Shown: piece after piece, positions 33,189 through 42,583 of the stretch | How the letters are laid out: every line of letters starts with the position of its first letter | Numbering within the stretch: position 1 is the stretch's first letter | From: Soonwooa sp023440705 | Lineage (GTDB): Bacteria; Bacteroidota; Bacteroidia; Flavobacteriales; Weeksellaceae | NCBI GenBank assembly: GCA_023440705.1 | Contig: JAEXRP010000102.1 | Coordinates: 1-63,409, forward strand | Direction: 5' to 3' | Length of the DNA: 63,409 nt | Position numbers and translations under genes: made by a program | Notes under the pieces: model-generated | Database searches by the model: none | Told to the model about the DNA's origin: nothing | What the model saw: only the letters and a program-made list of their open reading frames with translations

Positions 33189-35552
33189 ATGAACGATGTT
33201 CAAAAAATGGACAGTGAAATGTCCAACCGTTTCGATGTTAACGAATTTCTAAAACCATATGTGAAAAAATGGTTTTGGTTTATTTTAAGTATTTTGTTTT
33301 TTCTGATACTAGCAATATATTATTTAAAAAAATCTGTTAATATATATGATGTCAAAACGACAGTTTTAATTAAAGACTCGAAAAAAGCGCCTTCTAGTGA
33401 AATGGGTGCTTTGGCTACTCTTGGTGGTTTTGGCTCAGGCAATGCAAATAGTATTGAGAACGAGATGGAAATTCTTAAATCGAAGAAGCTTATTCAAGAT
33501 GTTGTAGATCAGCTTGGTTTGCAATTTATGTTGTATAACAATAAAGGATTGAAGAAGGAACTTTTGTATGGATCATCATCGCCAGTAGTTTTACAATTAA
33601 TAAATGAAAAGCAAGATTACGAGGCTATAACTGATCCTATTATTTTGACAATAAAAGGTGATAAGATTGAGATTAGCTCTAAGGGACTTCCTAAGTCAAT
33701 TAATACGACCTACAATAGAACGGTAAGTCTTCCTTTTGCTAATTTTATGATTTTAAAAAATCCAAATTTTAAACCTAATAAAAAGAATCCATTAGGAGAT
33801 TTGGAGATTTCTTTTTCTAAAAGAAATGAAGCGATTGATTATTTTCAAAAGATGATCAACGTGCTTCTTGTTAATAAAGATGCAACAGTTGTTGAGTTAT
33901 CTATAAAATACCCAAATATTGAATTAGCTAAGACTATCCTGAATAAGGAAGTGGAAACTTATAACAACGATGCTATCAATGATAAAAACTCTGAGTCTAA
34001 AAAGACAAAAGACTTTATTGATGATAGAGTACGTATTATTGCTGAAGAATTAGGTGAAGTAGAGAATGAAAAAGAGCGCTTTAAAGTAGCTAATAAAATT
34101 ACAGACTTAGCGAGTGAAGCTGCATTTAACTTTACTAATTCGGAAACAACAAGGAGTCAGTTATTAGATGCGGAAACGCAAAAAGTAATTGCTAATGACC
34201 TTATATCTTATATTAGGACTTTAGGTAATGGTGAAGTTATGCCAGCGACTGTTGGACTAAGTAACCCTTTGGCTGCTGCAAATATAAATTCGTATAATCA
34301 ATTAGTATTAGAACGTAATAAATTGTTGGAGAATGCAACTCCAAAAAATCCATTGGTAATAGATATCAATAAACAATTGGCAGCCTTAAAGGTTTCTGTT
34401 TTGGACGCTTTACAAAAGTATAAATTAACTTTGAACGAACGTTCTGGATTATTACAGAATTTGCATAGTGATTACTCTACAAAAATTACGAAAATCCCAG
34501 CTCAAGAGAAATTCTTTAGAAGTATAGAGCGTCAGCAACAGATTAAAGAAAGCTTGTACTTATTACTTTTGCAAAAGAGAGAAGAAGCTGCTATTTCTAT
34601 GGCAATTACATCTCCAAAGGCGAGGGTTATAGACGAGGCTTATTCATCGATTGGTCCAGTGGCTCCCAAGAAGATGTTTATCCTTGCTATCGCATTATTA
34701 GTAGGAGTAGTAGTACCATTTTTATTGATTTATATTAAAGAACTTTTCAATAATAAAATTAGATCAAAACATGATTTGGAGTTAGCAACATCAACTTCAA
34801 TACTTGGGGAGATCCCTAGATCTAATACCGAAGATGGTATGATTAAGCAAAATGACCTTTCACCAATGGCAGAGGCATTTAGAATATTAATTACGAATGT
34901 TAATTTCTTATTACCTAAAAAGAGTACTGGTAAAATTGTTTACGTAACATCTACTGTTAAGGGTGAAGGTAAAACTTTTGTGTCTGTAAATCTTGCGTTG
35001 TCAGTGGCCAAGGCAAAATCAAAAAGTATCATTATTGGGGCGGATATTCGAAATCCACAATTACAACGATATAATCCATCTAGAAAAGGATTGGCAGGAC
35101 TAACAGAATTTTTATTTGATGAGAATACGCAACTAAGTGAGATTACGCACGAATCTAGCTTTAATCCTCATTTAGATGTGATCTATTCTGGAAGTATACC
35201 TCCTAATCCTACAGAACTATTGTCTAATAATCGTTTTGGAGAACTTTTAGATTTGTTGAAGGATTCTTATGAATATATTATCGTAGATACAGCACCACTT
35301 ATGCTAGTGACAGATACACTTCTGGTCTCAGACTATGCTGATGCTACTGTGTATGTTAGCCGATCTAGATATACTGAAAAACGTCTTATTGAATTTGCTA
35401 ATAAATTGATTGATGCAAAACGAATTAAGAACGTTGGATTTGTTATTAATGACGTACAAAGTGAAGATTTTGGTTATGGCAATAAGTATGGTTATGGTTA
35501 TGCTGCAACGGAAGAAACTTTCATGGATAAGATAAAAAAAATCTTTAGATAA
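33189..35552 (+). CDS. Polysaccharide co-polymerase with tyrosine autokinase domain (Wzc family)
   Basis: 787 residues from the ATG at 33189; a TTG nine bases earlier is in frame but less likely. A Wzz domain with two membrane helices (about residues 30-50 and 490-515) flanks a periplasmic coiled-coil region. The cytoplasmic BY-kinase has Walker A KGEGKT (K595), a Walker A' reading IIIGADIRNP (Gly at the usual first Asp, a form I believe is common in Bacteroidota), Walker B IIVDTAP, and a Tyr-rich tail (FGYGNKYGYGYAA) that is the likely autophosphorylation cluster. It controls chain length and export together with the OPX lipoprotein. Confidence 0.92.
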   Translation: MNDVQKMDSEMSNRFDVNEFLKPYVKKWFWFILSILFFLILAIYYLKKSVNIYDVKTTVLIKDSKKAPSSEMGALATLGGFGSGNANSIENEMEILKSKKLIQDVVDQLGLQFMLYNNKGLKKELLYGSSSPVVLQLINEKQDYEAITDPIILTIKGDKIEISSKGLPKSINTTYNRTVSLPFANFMILKNPNFKPNKKNPLGDLEISFSKRNEAIDYFQKMINVLLVNKDATVVELSIKYPNIELAKTILNKEVETYNNDAINDKNSESKKTKDFIDDRVRIIAEELGEVENEKERFKVANKITDLASEAAFNFTNSETTRSQLLDAETQKVIANDLISYIRTLGNGEVMPATVGLSNPLAAANINSYNQLVLERNKLLENATPKNPLVIDINKQLAALKVSVLDALQKYKLTLNERSGLLQNLHSDYSTKITKIPAQEKFFRSIERQQQIKESLYLLLLQKREEAAISMAITSPKARVIDEAYSSIGPVAPKKMFILAIALLVGVVVPFLLIYIKELFNNKIRSKHDLELATSTSILGEIPRSNTEDGMIKQNDLSPMAEAFRILITNVNFLLPKKSTGKIVYVTSTVKGEGKTFVSVNLALSVAKAKSKSIIIGADIRNPQLQRYNPSRKGLAGLTEFLFDENTQLSEITHESSFNPHLDVIYSGSIPPNPTELLSNNRFGELLDLLKDSYEYIIVDTAPLMLVTDTLLVSDYADATVYVSRSRYTEKRLIEFANKLIDAKRIKNVGFVINDVQSEDFGYGNKYGYGYAATEETFMDKIKKIFR

Positions 35553-35606
35553 TATTAGTCTAAAGATAGCATTAGCCATATAATTAGTTTCAATGTTGTT
35601 AAAATT

Positions 35607-37076
35607 ATGAAAATACGCAGTATTAAATTTAATTATATTCTTAATCTCTTTCGGGCGCTATCTGGTGGACTTGTAACAATCGCAGTAATGCCTCATGTTA
35701 ATAGAGTACTTGGTCCAGAAACAGTGGGCAAAGTAGAATATATTTATACTATTGCGAATTATTTTGTATTATTTTCTGCTATTGGAATTCCTATGTATGG
35801 TGTTAGAGAAATAGCAAAAGTACGAGAGAATGAAGTAGAGCGCGTGCGTGTTGCTGCCGAGTTACTTTTGATATTGGCAATTACCACTGTAATATCCTAT
35901 CTTTTTTATTTCGGAATAATATATCAGCTAGCAAGTTTTGAGAATTATAAGTCCTTGTTATTGGTAATGAGTGCTATGATTTTGCTAAGTAATCTTGGGG
36001 CGGAATGGTATTTTCAAGGGATCGAAGATCAATTATATATAACGATAAGGTATGTTATTGTTCGGGTTTTGGCTGTAGTACTTGTGTTTTTTGGCATTAC
36101 AAATGAACAAGATTACTTAGTCTATGGGGTTGTTTTAGTATTGACATTATGTGGTTCGGGAATTTTTAATTTTTTCTATTTAGCGAAGATTTTACAAATT
36201 AATCGAAAGAGTTTATCAAATCTTAATTTTAGAAGACATCTAAAGCCTGTACTTACCATTTTTTTTGCAGCAATATCAATCAATATCTATTTGCAATTAG
36301 ATAATTTTTTAATCGGATTTTTAGTTGGAGACAAGTATGTAGGTTATTATTCAGTGGCTAATAAGTTAATTAGATTTAGTATTTCATTTATAACGATTAT
36401 TGGGGCGGTACTTTTACCTAGATTATCTAATCTTTATATTAATGACCATGCGCAGTATATTGTCTTATTAAAAAAGGCCTTTAGTATCATTTTAATAGCT
36501 TCTATACCAACTAGCTTTATTTTTATGTTCTATTCTAAAGAGCTAATCGGTTATATGGCAGGACCAAATTTTACAGAATCAGTATTAACAATGGAGATTC
36601 TATCGCCGTTATGTATAGTTGTTGGACTTGCGTATTTTTTTGGGTATCTCGTATTGTATCCCCAGAATAAAGAGGCAATCTACACAAAAGCCGTAGTAGT
36701 ATCGGCCTTGTTTAGCGTTCTAGTTAATTTTTTCGCTATAAAGTATTATTTTCAAAATGGCGCGGCTGTAATAGCGGTTATTTCTGAAGTAATTGCAATT
36801 TTGATTATGATTTTCATGGCAAGAGAGGAGATATCAAAAGCACAATTGATAGATAAAAATTTGCTAAAGATTATTGCTGCGTCGGCGTTGGTTTTTGTTT
36901 TTATTCAGGTTATAGATTTTAGTATAGATTTAACGAATTTGTTTATATTGATGTCAATATTAGCTTCAGTATATATTGTTTTTGTAGGTGGACTTTTTTT
37001 TATGAAAGAAAAGACTGTTTTCGAAATTGTAAGTAAAGCCTTAGCTAGGCTAAAAAGCTCCAAAATAAATGCTTAA
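35607..37076 (+). CDS. wzx: Lipid-linked oligosaccharide flippase (Wzx family)
   Basis: A 489-residue polytopic membrane protein with about 12-14 hydrophobic helices and the N-terminal FRALSGGLVTIAVMPHVNRVLGP signature region of polysaccharide flippases; GVREIAKVR follows the second helix. It would move lipid-linked repeat units across the inner membrane. Its end overlaps the next gene by 8 bp, so translation of flippase and polymerase is probably coupled. Confidence 0.88.
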   Translation: MKIRSIKFNYILNLFRALSGGLVTIAVMPHVNRVLGPETVGKVEYIYTIANYFVLFSAIGIPMYGVREIAKVRENEVERVRVAAELLLILAITTVISYLFYFGIIYQLASFENYKSLLLVMSAMILLSNLGAEWYFQGIEDQLYITIRYVIVRVLAVVLVFFGITNEQDYLVYGVVLVLTLCGSGIFNFFYLAKILQINRKSLSNLNFRRHLKPVLTIFFAAISINIYLQLDNFLIGFLVGDKYVGYYSVANKLIRFSISFITIIGAVLLPRLSNLYINDHAQYIVLLKKAFSIILIASIPTSFIFMFYSKELIGYMAGPNFTESVLTMEILSPLCIVVGLAYFFGYLVLYPQNKEAIYTKAVVVSALFSVLVNFFAIKYYFQNGAAVIAVISEVIAILIMIFMAREEISKAQLIDKNLLKIIAASALVFVFIQVIDFSIDLTNLFILMSILASVYIVFVGGLFFMKEKTVFEIVSKALARLKSSKINA

Positions 37077-38256
37077 ATTAGGAAAAATAATAGAGTTCTT
37101 CACTAGTGTTTTATTGATATTTGCGTTCTCTTTTCCTAGAGTTTTACCAAATATTAAAATTGCAATGCTAGCGATATTGCTTGGGTTAGTTTTAATCTCG
37201 AAAAGACTTAATCCCCAAGCATTTCAACGCATTTTTATTTATGCTTTATTTTTTATAGTGCCTATACTTGCTGCGTCTATTTATGGAAATCAGCAAGATT
37301 ATATTGTCTCGTTATTTAAGGTGTATTTTTTGTTTCCTGCAATGTTGATAATTATATTTCAGGTGTTTGACAGGCAGACTTTTTACCGTATTTTGTATAA
37401 AGCTGCTAGTATTTCTTTGGTTATTATTACCCTAGTTTCGTTGACGACATTATTACAAGGCTTGGGATATTTTCCTGTTAATGTCAATGCATATTTCTAC
37501 GAAGATGAAGATAGAATTGGACTTAATGAGGGATACATACATATTATTAATTCTCCTTTATCTTATTATTTATTTTTAATACCTATTGTATTCAACAATG
37601 GAAAAAATTTTGACTTTACAAATAAGAAACTTTATTTTTTTATTGCATTATTCATATTTTCAATATTGACAGGACGTCGGATTTTGCTTCTCCCTTTTAT
37701 TATAATAATAGTTGCTCATTTTAGAAAGTTTTATAAATTGTTTTTAGTGGGTATTGTTATAGGATTTTTGTTTCTATCATCATCGGGTAACAAATTTGAG
37801 AATTTTGATATTGGCTTTGTTTTTGATCGTTTCAAATCTGCAATTAATAACGAAGGTGACTCAGCAGTTAGAGAAGAGCAATCGAACTATTTCGAAAAAT
37901 ACATTTCCGAAAGACCTATTGCAGGCTATGGCTTAGGCTCATACATGGGCTCATATTTGCGAAATGATTTATCAAAAACTGCTTATGAAAGGAGTTACCA
38001 TTACTTAGTCTTCACGGTAGGTATTCCTTTTGCAATTGTTTTATTTGGCTACTACATTTATTTATTATATTCTATGTGGAGGTATGGTAATGGTAGTGAT
38101 CTCAACAAGGGTATATTTATCGGACTTGTGTCATTACTTTTGGCCTCATATACCAATCCGTATTGGTTAAGTAGTTTTGACTATACTATACCGTTTGCTA
38201 TACTTATTGTATTATCTTTACAACCACATATATGGAAAAAATTTTCGGTGTCCTAG
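37069..38256 (+). CDS. O-antigen/capsule polymerase-like membrane protein (Wzy/ligase family)
   Basis: 395 residues with about 10 membrane helices and a large periplasmic loop around residues 255-320 (RPIAGYGLGSYMGSYL, typical of O-antigen ligase/polymerase proteins). It probably polymerises repeat units or ligates the chain. It overlaps wzx by 8 bp and the following glycosyltransferase by 25 bp. A second polymerase-like protein of another type is at 47246, so the division of labour is open. Confidence 0.78.
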   Translation: MLKLGKIIEFFTSVLLIFAFSFPRVLPNIKIAMLAILLGLVLISKRLNPQAFQRIFIYALFFIVPILAASIYGNQQDYIVSLFKVYFLFPAMLIIIFQVFDRQTFYRILYKAASISLVIITLVSLTTLLQGLGYFPVNVNAYFYEDEDRIGLNEGYIHIINSPLSYYLFLIPIVFNNGKNFDFTNKKLYFFIALFIFSILTGRRILLLPFIIIIVAHFRKFYKLFLVGIVIGFLFLSSSGNKFENFDIGFVFDRFKSAINNEGDSAVREEQSNYFEKYISERPIAGYGLGSYMGSYLRNDLSKTAYERSYHYLVFTVGIPFAIVLFGYYIYLLYSMWRYGNGSDLNKGIFIGLVSLLLASYTNPYWLSSFDYTIPFAILIVLSLQPHIWKKFSVS

Positions 38257-39035
38257 TAACCTATAATCCCGATTTAGTAAATTTAAAACGGAATATTGAG
38301 TCTATCATTTCTCAGGTAGACCGTTTAATTCTTTTTGATAATAATTCGGTTAATAAAGAAGCTATAAGAGAACTTCAAGATTCACTTGGTTTTGAAGTTA
38401 TTTTTAGTCCGAAGAATGTTGGGTTAAGTAAAGCGTATAATGATAGTATTTTTCCTTATTTGGATCAAAGTGAGTTCTTTGTAACATTTGATCAAGATAC
38501 TTTGATCCCACAAAATGCAATTCAAAGTTTATTATCGCTTATCGAGAAAGATTCTACAATAGGTGTAATAGGTCCTGTTTTTTCAAGAGAAGATGCTTTT
38601 GTAAGTACACAAGGTGTCGTAGACTATGTGCCAGTAATAATCCAAAGTTGCGCTATCTTTAGGAGTAGTGCAATACGTCGTATTGGAGGATTTAATGAAG
38701 ATTATTTTATTGATTCTGTTGATTTTGAGTATTGTCTAAGATTGTTAGATAACCAGTACAAAGTAGCTATTTATAATGGGGTTAGTATTAAGCATGAACT
38801 TGGTACACCCAAAAAGTTTTTTGGTATAGAATATTACGCTCACAATAAATTAAGAAATTATTATATTGCAAGAAATCACGTTGACCTAAGTAAAAATTTT
38901 TTTAAAAGACATCCCGTATTTATTTTGAAGAAAAATGTATCTTTTCTTATCCATTTCTGTAAATTGGTTATCTTCGAAAAAGATTCGGAAAAAGTAAAGT
39001 ATTTTCTGAAAGGAATTAAAAACCAAGCCTTATGA
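38232..39035 (+). CDS. Glycosyltransferase family 2 (rhamnosyltransferase-like)
   Basis: A 267-residue cytoplasmic GT-A glycosyltransferase. It shows VTYNPD near the N-terminus, SPKNVGLSKAYNDSI, the metal-binding DQD triplet in VTFDQDTLIP and FNEDYFIDSVDFEYCLR. The DQD form and spacing resemble rhamnosyltransferases, which would fit the rfbC gene at the end of the locus, but specificity is inference. The coding sequence overlaps the polymerase by 25 bp and the next gene by 4 bp (ATGA). Confidence 0.85.
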   Translation: MEKIFGVLVTYNPDLVNLKRNIESIISQVDRLILFDNNSVNKEAIRELQDSLGFEVIFSPKNVGLSKAYNDSIFPYLDQSEFFVTFDQDTLIPQNAIQSLLSLIEKDSTIGVIGPVFSREDAFVSTQGVVDYVPVIIQSCAIFRSSAIRRIGGFNEDYFIDSVDFEYCLRLLDNQYKVAIYNGVSIKHELGTPKKFFGIEYYAHNKLRNYYIARNHVDLSKNFFKRHPVFILKKNVSFLIHFCKLVIFEKDSEKVKYFLKGIKNQAL

Positions 39036-40261
39036 AAAGAAGCAATTTTTTAAAATTTTTAAGTTTAGGTTTGCTAGCTCCAGTTTTTGCAAAAGCTGAA
39101 AGTAGAAAAGCATTTCCTAATAAGATTAAAAGTTCGCTAAGAACAAATAAAGATTATGTCCTAGTAACTCATAATGAGGTTGGTATATCAATGAGTAAAG
39201 ATCTTTGTGATGGTGTTGTATATGTCGAAGATGATGGCGAGTTTTTCTACTACCAACCTACAACAATAGACGTAAAAGAGTTCGGAGCAATTGGTGATGG
39301 TGCAGCAGATGATACAAACGCCCTTCAGAATGCGATAAGTTCTTGTATCAAAAATAAAAAGACACTTTATCTTTCGCGTCCAAAACAATCTTATCTCAGC
39401 TATAAAAAATTGGTTATTGATGGGCAATTTTACATGTATGGCGATGGGATGACGGTTTGTGGTGTAAACTTTATGAATAGTGAAGGCTTTGAAATTGCCG
39501 AAGGTGTATCGCACGTTATTTTCGAACGATTAACAATTAATCAGCAGATACGACAAACAGATAAGCCAAATAATTTTACAGCTGTTAAAATTTTAGGAAG
39601 TGACAAAAAAAGACCTGTAACGCACGTCTATCGTGATGTGTTTATCGATGGATTCAATACCGCTTTCAAATGTGAATGGCTTTGGGATGCGCAATTTGAT
39701 AATGTGAAAGTACTGTTTGGTAAAATTGGGATGGATATCTCTGGGGTAGCAGTTAACAACAATGTTTCCGATTGTACCATCCAAGTAAGTGGTACAGATT
39801 CTAAGGCAGTTTTTTTTAGTGATGCCAAAAATCCTACGGAAGGTTGGAAGTTTTCAAACTTATTGACGTTTGGAGCCGACTATGGTTTTTATTCTATCTA
39901 TTGTTCTAATGTCTATGTAACAGCACCTATCTTAGATTTTTGTAAAAAATATGGCGTGTATTTGGAGTCCGGTGTTGGTCCGTCTACCAATTGGCAAATA
40001 ATAGGCGGTTACATTGCAATGTCTGGTAAAGATGCAGTTGCAGGTATTGCACTTAATAACAATGTTGATAATAACCAAATAAGAGGTTGTAAAATAAATA
40101 ATGTAGACATTGTTGGTTATCCCGATTCCAAACCCGATAATGCAATACAACTAAAAGGAAAGTACGACATAAAGAACAATATAAAAGACAACAGCTTTAC
40201 CAACTTTAAAAATGAAGTTAATTTTCTTAACAATAAGAAAAGCGAGAATTTTGTGCAATAA
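39032..40261 (+). CDS. Exported right-handed beta-helix (pectate-lyase/tailspike-like) protein
   Basis: 409 residues. The N-terminus has a signal-like stretch (FLKFLSLGLLAPVFAKA; only KR, not RR, so Sec rather than Tat). VKEFGAIGDGAADDTNALQNAI at about 82-103 is the hallmark entry of the pectate-lyase-superfamily beta-helix. Successive strands follow (VYRDVFIDGFNTAFKCEWLWD...). Such proteins cleave or epimerise polysaccharides or form tailspikes. In this locus it may trim or modify the chain in the periplasm. It is a clear relative of the next gene. No catalytic residues can be assigned. Confidence 0.75.
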   Translation: MKRSNFLKFLSLGLLAPVFAKAESRKAFPNKIKSSLRTNKDYVLVTHNEVGISMSKDLCDGVVYVEDDGEFFYYQPTTIDVKEFGAIGDGAADDTNALQNAISSCIKNKKTLYLSRPKQSYLSYKKLVIDGQFYMYGDGMTVCGVNFMNSEGFEIAEGVSHVIFERLTINQQIRQTDKPNNFTAVKILGSDKKRPVTHVYRDVFIDGFNTAFKCEWLWDAQFDNVKVLFGKIGMDISGVAVNNNVSDCTIQVSGTDSKAVFFSDAKNPTEGWKFSNLLTFGADYGFYSIYCSNVYVTAPILDFCKKYGVYLESGVGPSTNWQIIGGYIAMSGKDAVAGIALNNNVDNNQIRGCKINNVDIVGYPDSKPDNAIQLKGKYDIKNNIKDNSFTNFKNEVNFLNNKKSENFVQ

Positions 40262-40271
40262 AGTTTAGATT

Positions 40272-41738
40272 ATGATTTTAACAGAGGATTTTTTTGCTCC
40301 TAATAGTAGTTATCCAGATTTTGAAATAGCTGAGCTTGTTGACAGTTTTACGTTAGAATATATAATATATCAAAAAGTAGATGTTCAATATCAAAATGAT
40401 GGTTTTATATTTAGGAAAAAAGGAAATTTAAATTATAAAAGATGTTTCACTGGGGAAATTAGTGCCAAAATATCAGGTGTAGTTGGAGATGGAAATTCGG
40501 ATGATTATGCTAAGTTGCAAAAACTAATTAATGAGCTTGAAGATGGGCAAATTCTCAATCTTGAAAATAAGAGATATTTAGTTTCGCAACCATTAGTAAT
40601 AAATAAATCAATAATAATAAAGGGTGGAGGCGTGTTCATTGACACAAATCCCATTATAAATACAAAAACCTGTATACTTTCGAAGGATTGTAATGCCTTG
40701 GAAGTAAGAGCATCTGGAACAATTTTGAAAGATTTTATGATTTCAAAAGTTGACGGATATAAGCCTAATACCAACGATGTGGGCTTGAAGATTTATCCTA
40801 ATAATAACAATTCTATTGAAAAAATTACTATTGATAATGTAAGTGTTAACGGATTTAATACTTGTGTAGAGCTTACTTCTATTTGGGATTCTCAAATAAA
40901 ATCTTTGAAAATTCGTGAAGGGAAATTTGGAATTGTAATTAAAGGGAAAAGTGTAAATAATGAAATATCCAACAACACATCAATTGATTTAGACAGTATT
41001 TTTGACGACACGAGAGGTATTTGGTTTGCAGGTGATGTTGAAAAAGAGGGATGGCGAATAATTGATTCTATGATATATGGGGCAAAAATTGGGATTTATG
41101 CAGAAAAAACTTCTCATGTATCTTTTCTTAATTCTATGATAGACTTTTGTAAAAACATAGGAATAGCTTTATTAGACGGTTGTTACAATTGGAATATAAC
41201 TGGGAATTATATTGCACTTACGGGCGGACAAGATGCTTACAGTATATATTCTAATAATTCGGTTTTTTCTTTAGATTTTGTGCGGGGTAATAAGTTTATA
41301 GACAATGATTTAACAGTATATAATGCTTCTAGTATTTATACGTTGAAGGGGATTTATATTGCAGGTTCCGCCAGTTTGTATGACGAAGTAAGGGGAAACT
41401 CTTTTCAACATTTTACATACATTGATATCGAAGCAGCACCAAATTTAAAAACTGCAATAACAAATAATAAATGTCTCTCTAATTTAGATTTTAACATTAT
41501 AGGAAATTATATTACTGAAAATAATATTGGAAAAACATATTATCAGAAAAATACAGATAGGATTTTTCTTGGAAAGATGAAAATCACATACTCAGAAGTA
41601 CCTCCAGGAAATGGGAATGATGATTGGAAAGCAGGAGATATTGTATTAAATGTTATACCACAAGTAGGACTCCCGTTAGGATGGGTTAAGTTGAATGATA
41701 ATGTAACATGGAAACCATTCGGAATACTAAATGATTAA
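40272..41738 (+). CDS. Tailspike-like right-handed beta-helix protein without signal peptide
   Basis: A 488-residue paralog of the preceding gene: both share the GxxGDG entry motif, a VSVNGFNT / VFIDGFNT strand, an EGWRI / EGWKF step, DFCKNIGIALL / DFCKKYGVYLE and a YNWNITGNYIAL / TNWQIIGGYIAM step. It lacks a visible signal peptide. The C-terminus (KAGDIVLNVIP... LGWVKLNDNVTWKPFG) looks like the GDIV...GWV...TWKPFG ending I know from phage tailspike and pectate-lyase-like proteins. Role in the locus unknown; it may have come from a phage depolymerase. Confidence 0.7.
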   Translation: MILTEDFFAPNSSYPDFEIAELVDSFTLEYIIYQKVDVQYQNDGFIFRKKGNLNYKRCFTGEISAKISGVVGDGNSDDYAKLQKLINELEDGQILNLENKRYLVSQPLVINKSIIIKGGGVFIDTNPIINTKTCILSKDCNALEVRASGTILKDFMISKVDGYKPNTNDVGLKIYPNNNNSIEKITIDNVSVNGFNTCVELTSIWDSQIKSLKIREGKFGIVIKGKSVNNEISNNTSIDLDSIFDDTRGIWFAGDVEKEGWRIIDSMIYGAKIGIYAEKTSHVSFLNSMIDFCKNIGIALLDGCYNWNITGNYIALTGGQDAYSIYSNNSVFSLDFVRGNKFIDNDLTVYNASSIYTLKGIYIAGSASLYDEVRGNSFQHFTYIDIEAAPNLKTAITNNKCLSNLDFNIIGNYITENNIGKTYYQKNTDRIFLGKMKITYSEVPPGNGNDDWKAGDIVLNVIPQVGLPLGWVKLNDNVTWKPFGILND

Positions 41739-41775
41739 TCCTTAAGTACATTTATTAAAAAAGAAAAGAATAAAT

Positions 41776-42579
41776 ATGACAGTAGCATTCATATGTGTTA
41801 ACTACAATAATGTTAATTATACAAAGCAATTTATTGAAAGTATTCGTAAAATTAGTACGGATATCAAAATAGTAATAGTTGATAATGACTCGAACGAAAA
41901 CGATATTGTAGAGTTAAAAAAAATCCATGATGAAAACGTTGAAGTGATTTTTAGTGATAAAAATGTTGGATACTTTCGAGGGTTAAATTTAGGCATAAAT
42001 GCAATTGATGCAAAAAACTATGATTTTGTAGTAATTGGTAATAATGACTTATATTTTGAAAGTAATTTCGTAGAGGAATTAAAAAAGATGCAGGTAAATA
42101 ATGACATTCTTTGCATCGCTCCAAATATTATTCGTTTAGATGGTATTCATCAAAATCCACATATTATTAATAAATTTGGATTTAAAGAGAATTTATACAG
42201 GAAGCTATATTACAGTAACTATTACGTTTCAATCGTATTGCAAAAATTCTATAATTCTTTGAAATTTATGATTAATCCTACCAATAGAGTTGGAAATGAA
42301 AAGGAGATGATTATTACTATGGGTTATGGTGCATGTTATATCCTAAATAAAAATTTTTTCAACCATTTCAAAGAATTAGATGCTCCTAATTTTTTGATGG
42401 AAGAGGAAGGAGTGTTGGCTAACCAAGTTTTAAGTGTTGGAGGTAAAACATTATATTTCCCAAATCTAATAGTAAATCACCACGATCATACATCCATTGG
42501 GAAAATACCGAGTAAAAAATTATATAATTTTGCAAAAGAATCATACAAGCATTATAAACATCTAACATATCTTCATTGA
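41776..42579 (+). CDS. Glycosyltransferase family 2
   Basis: A 267-residue GT-A glycosyltransferase. CVNYNNVNYT, IVDNDSNEND and FSDKNVGYFRGLN are the nucleotide-sugar binding signatures; VVIGNNDLYF holds the metal-binding Asp region, and FLMEEEGVLANQV the likely acceptor/base region. It adds one sugar of the repeat unit at the inner membrane face. The donor cannot be told. The gene is AT-rich, like its neighbours to about 44640. Confidence 0.85.
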   Translation: MTVAFICVNYNNVNYTKQFIESIRKISTDIKIVIVDNDSNENDIVELKKIHDENVEVIFSDKNVGYFRGLNLGINAIDAKNYDFVVIGNNDLYFESNFVEELKKMQVNNDILCIAPNIIRLDGIHQNPHIINKFGFKENLYRKLYYSNYYVSIVLQKFYNSLKFMINPTNRVGNEKEMIITMGYGACYILNKNFFNHFKELDAPNFLMEEEGVLANQVLSVGGKTLYFPNLIVNHHDHTSIGKIPSKKLYNFAKESYKHYKHLTYLH

Positions 42580-42583
42580 TTCT

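Noticed and set aside
34961..35060. Inactive tyrosine kinase because Walker A' has Gly for Asp
   Set aside because: Walker A, Walker B and the Tyr-rich tail are intact, and I believe this Walker A' form is common in Bacteroidota.
39032..41738. Prophage remnant (tailspike genes)
   Set aside because: No other phage genes are present, and both genes are spaced like members of the polysaccharide operon.
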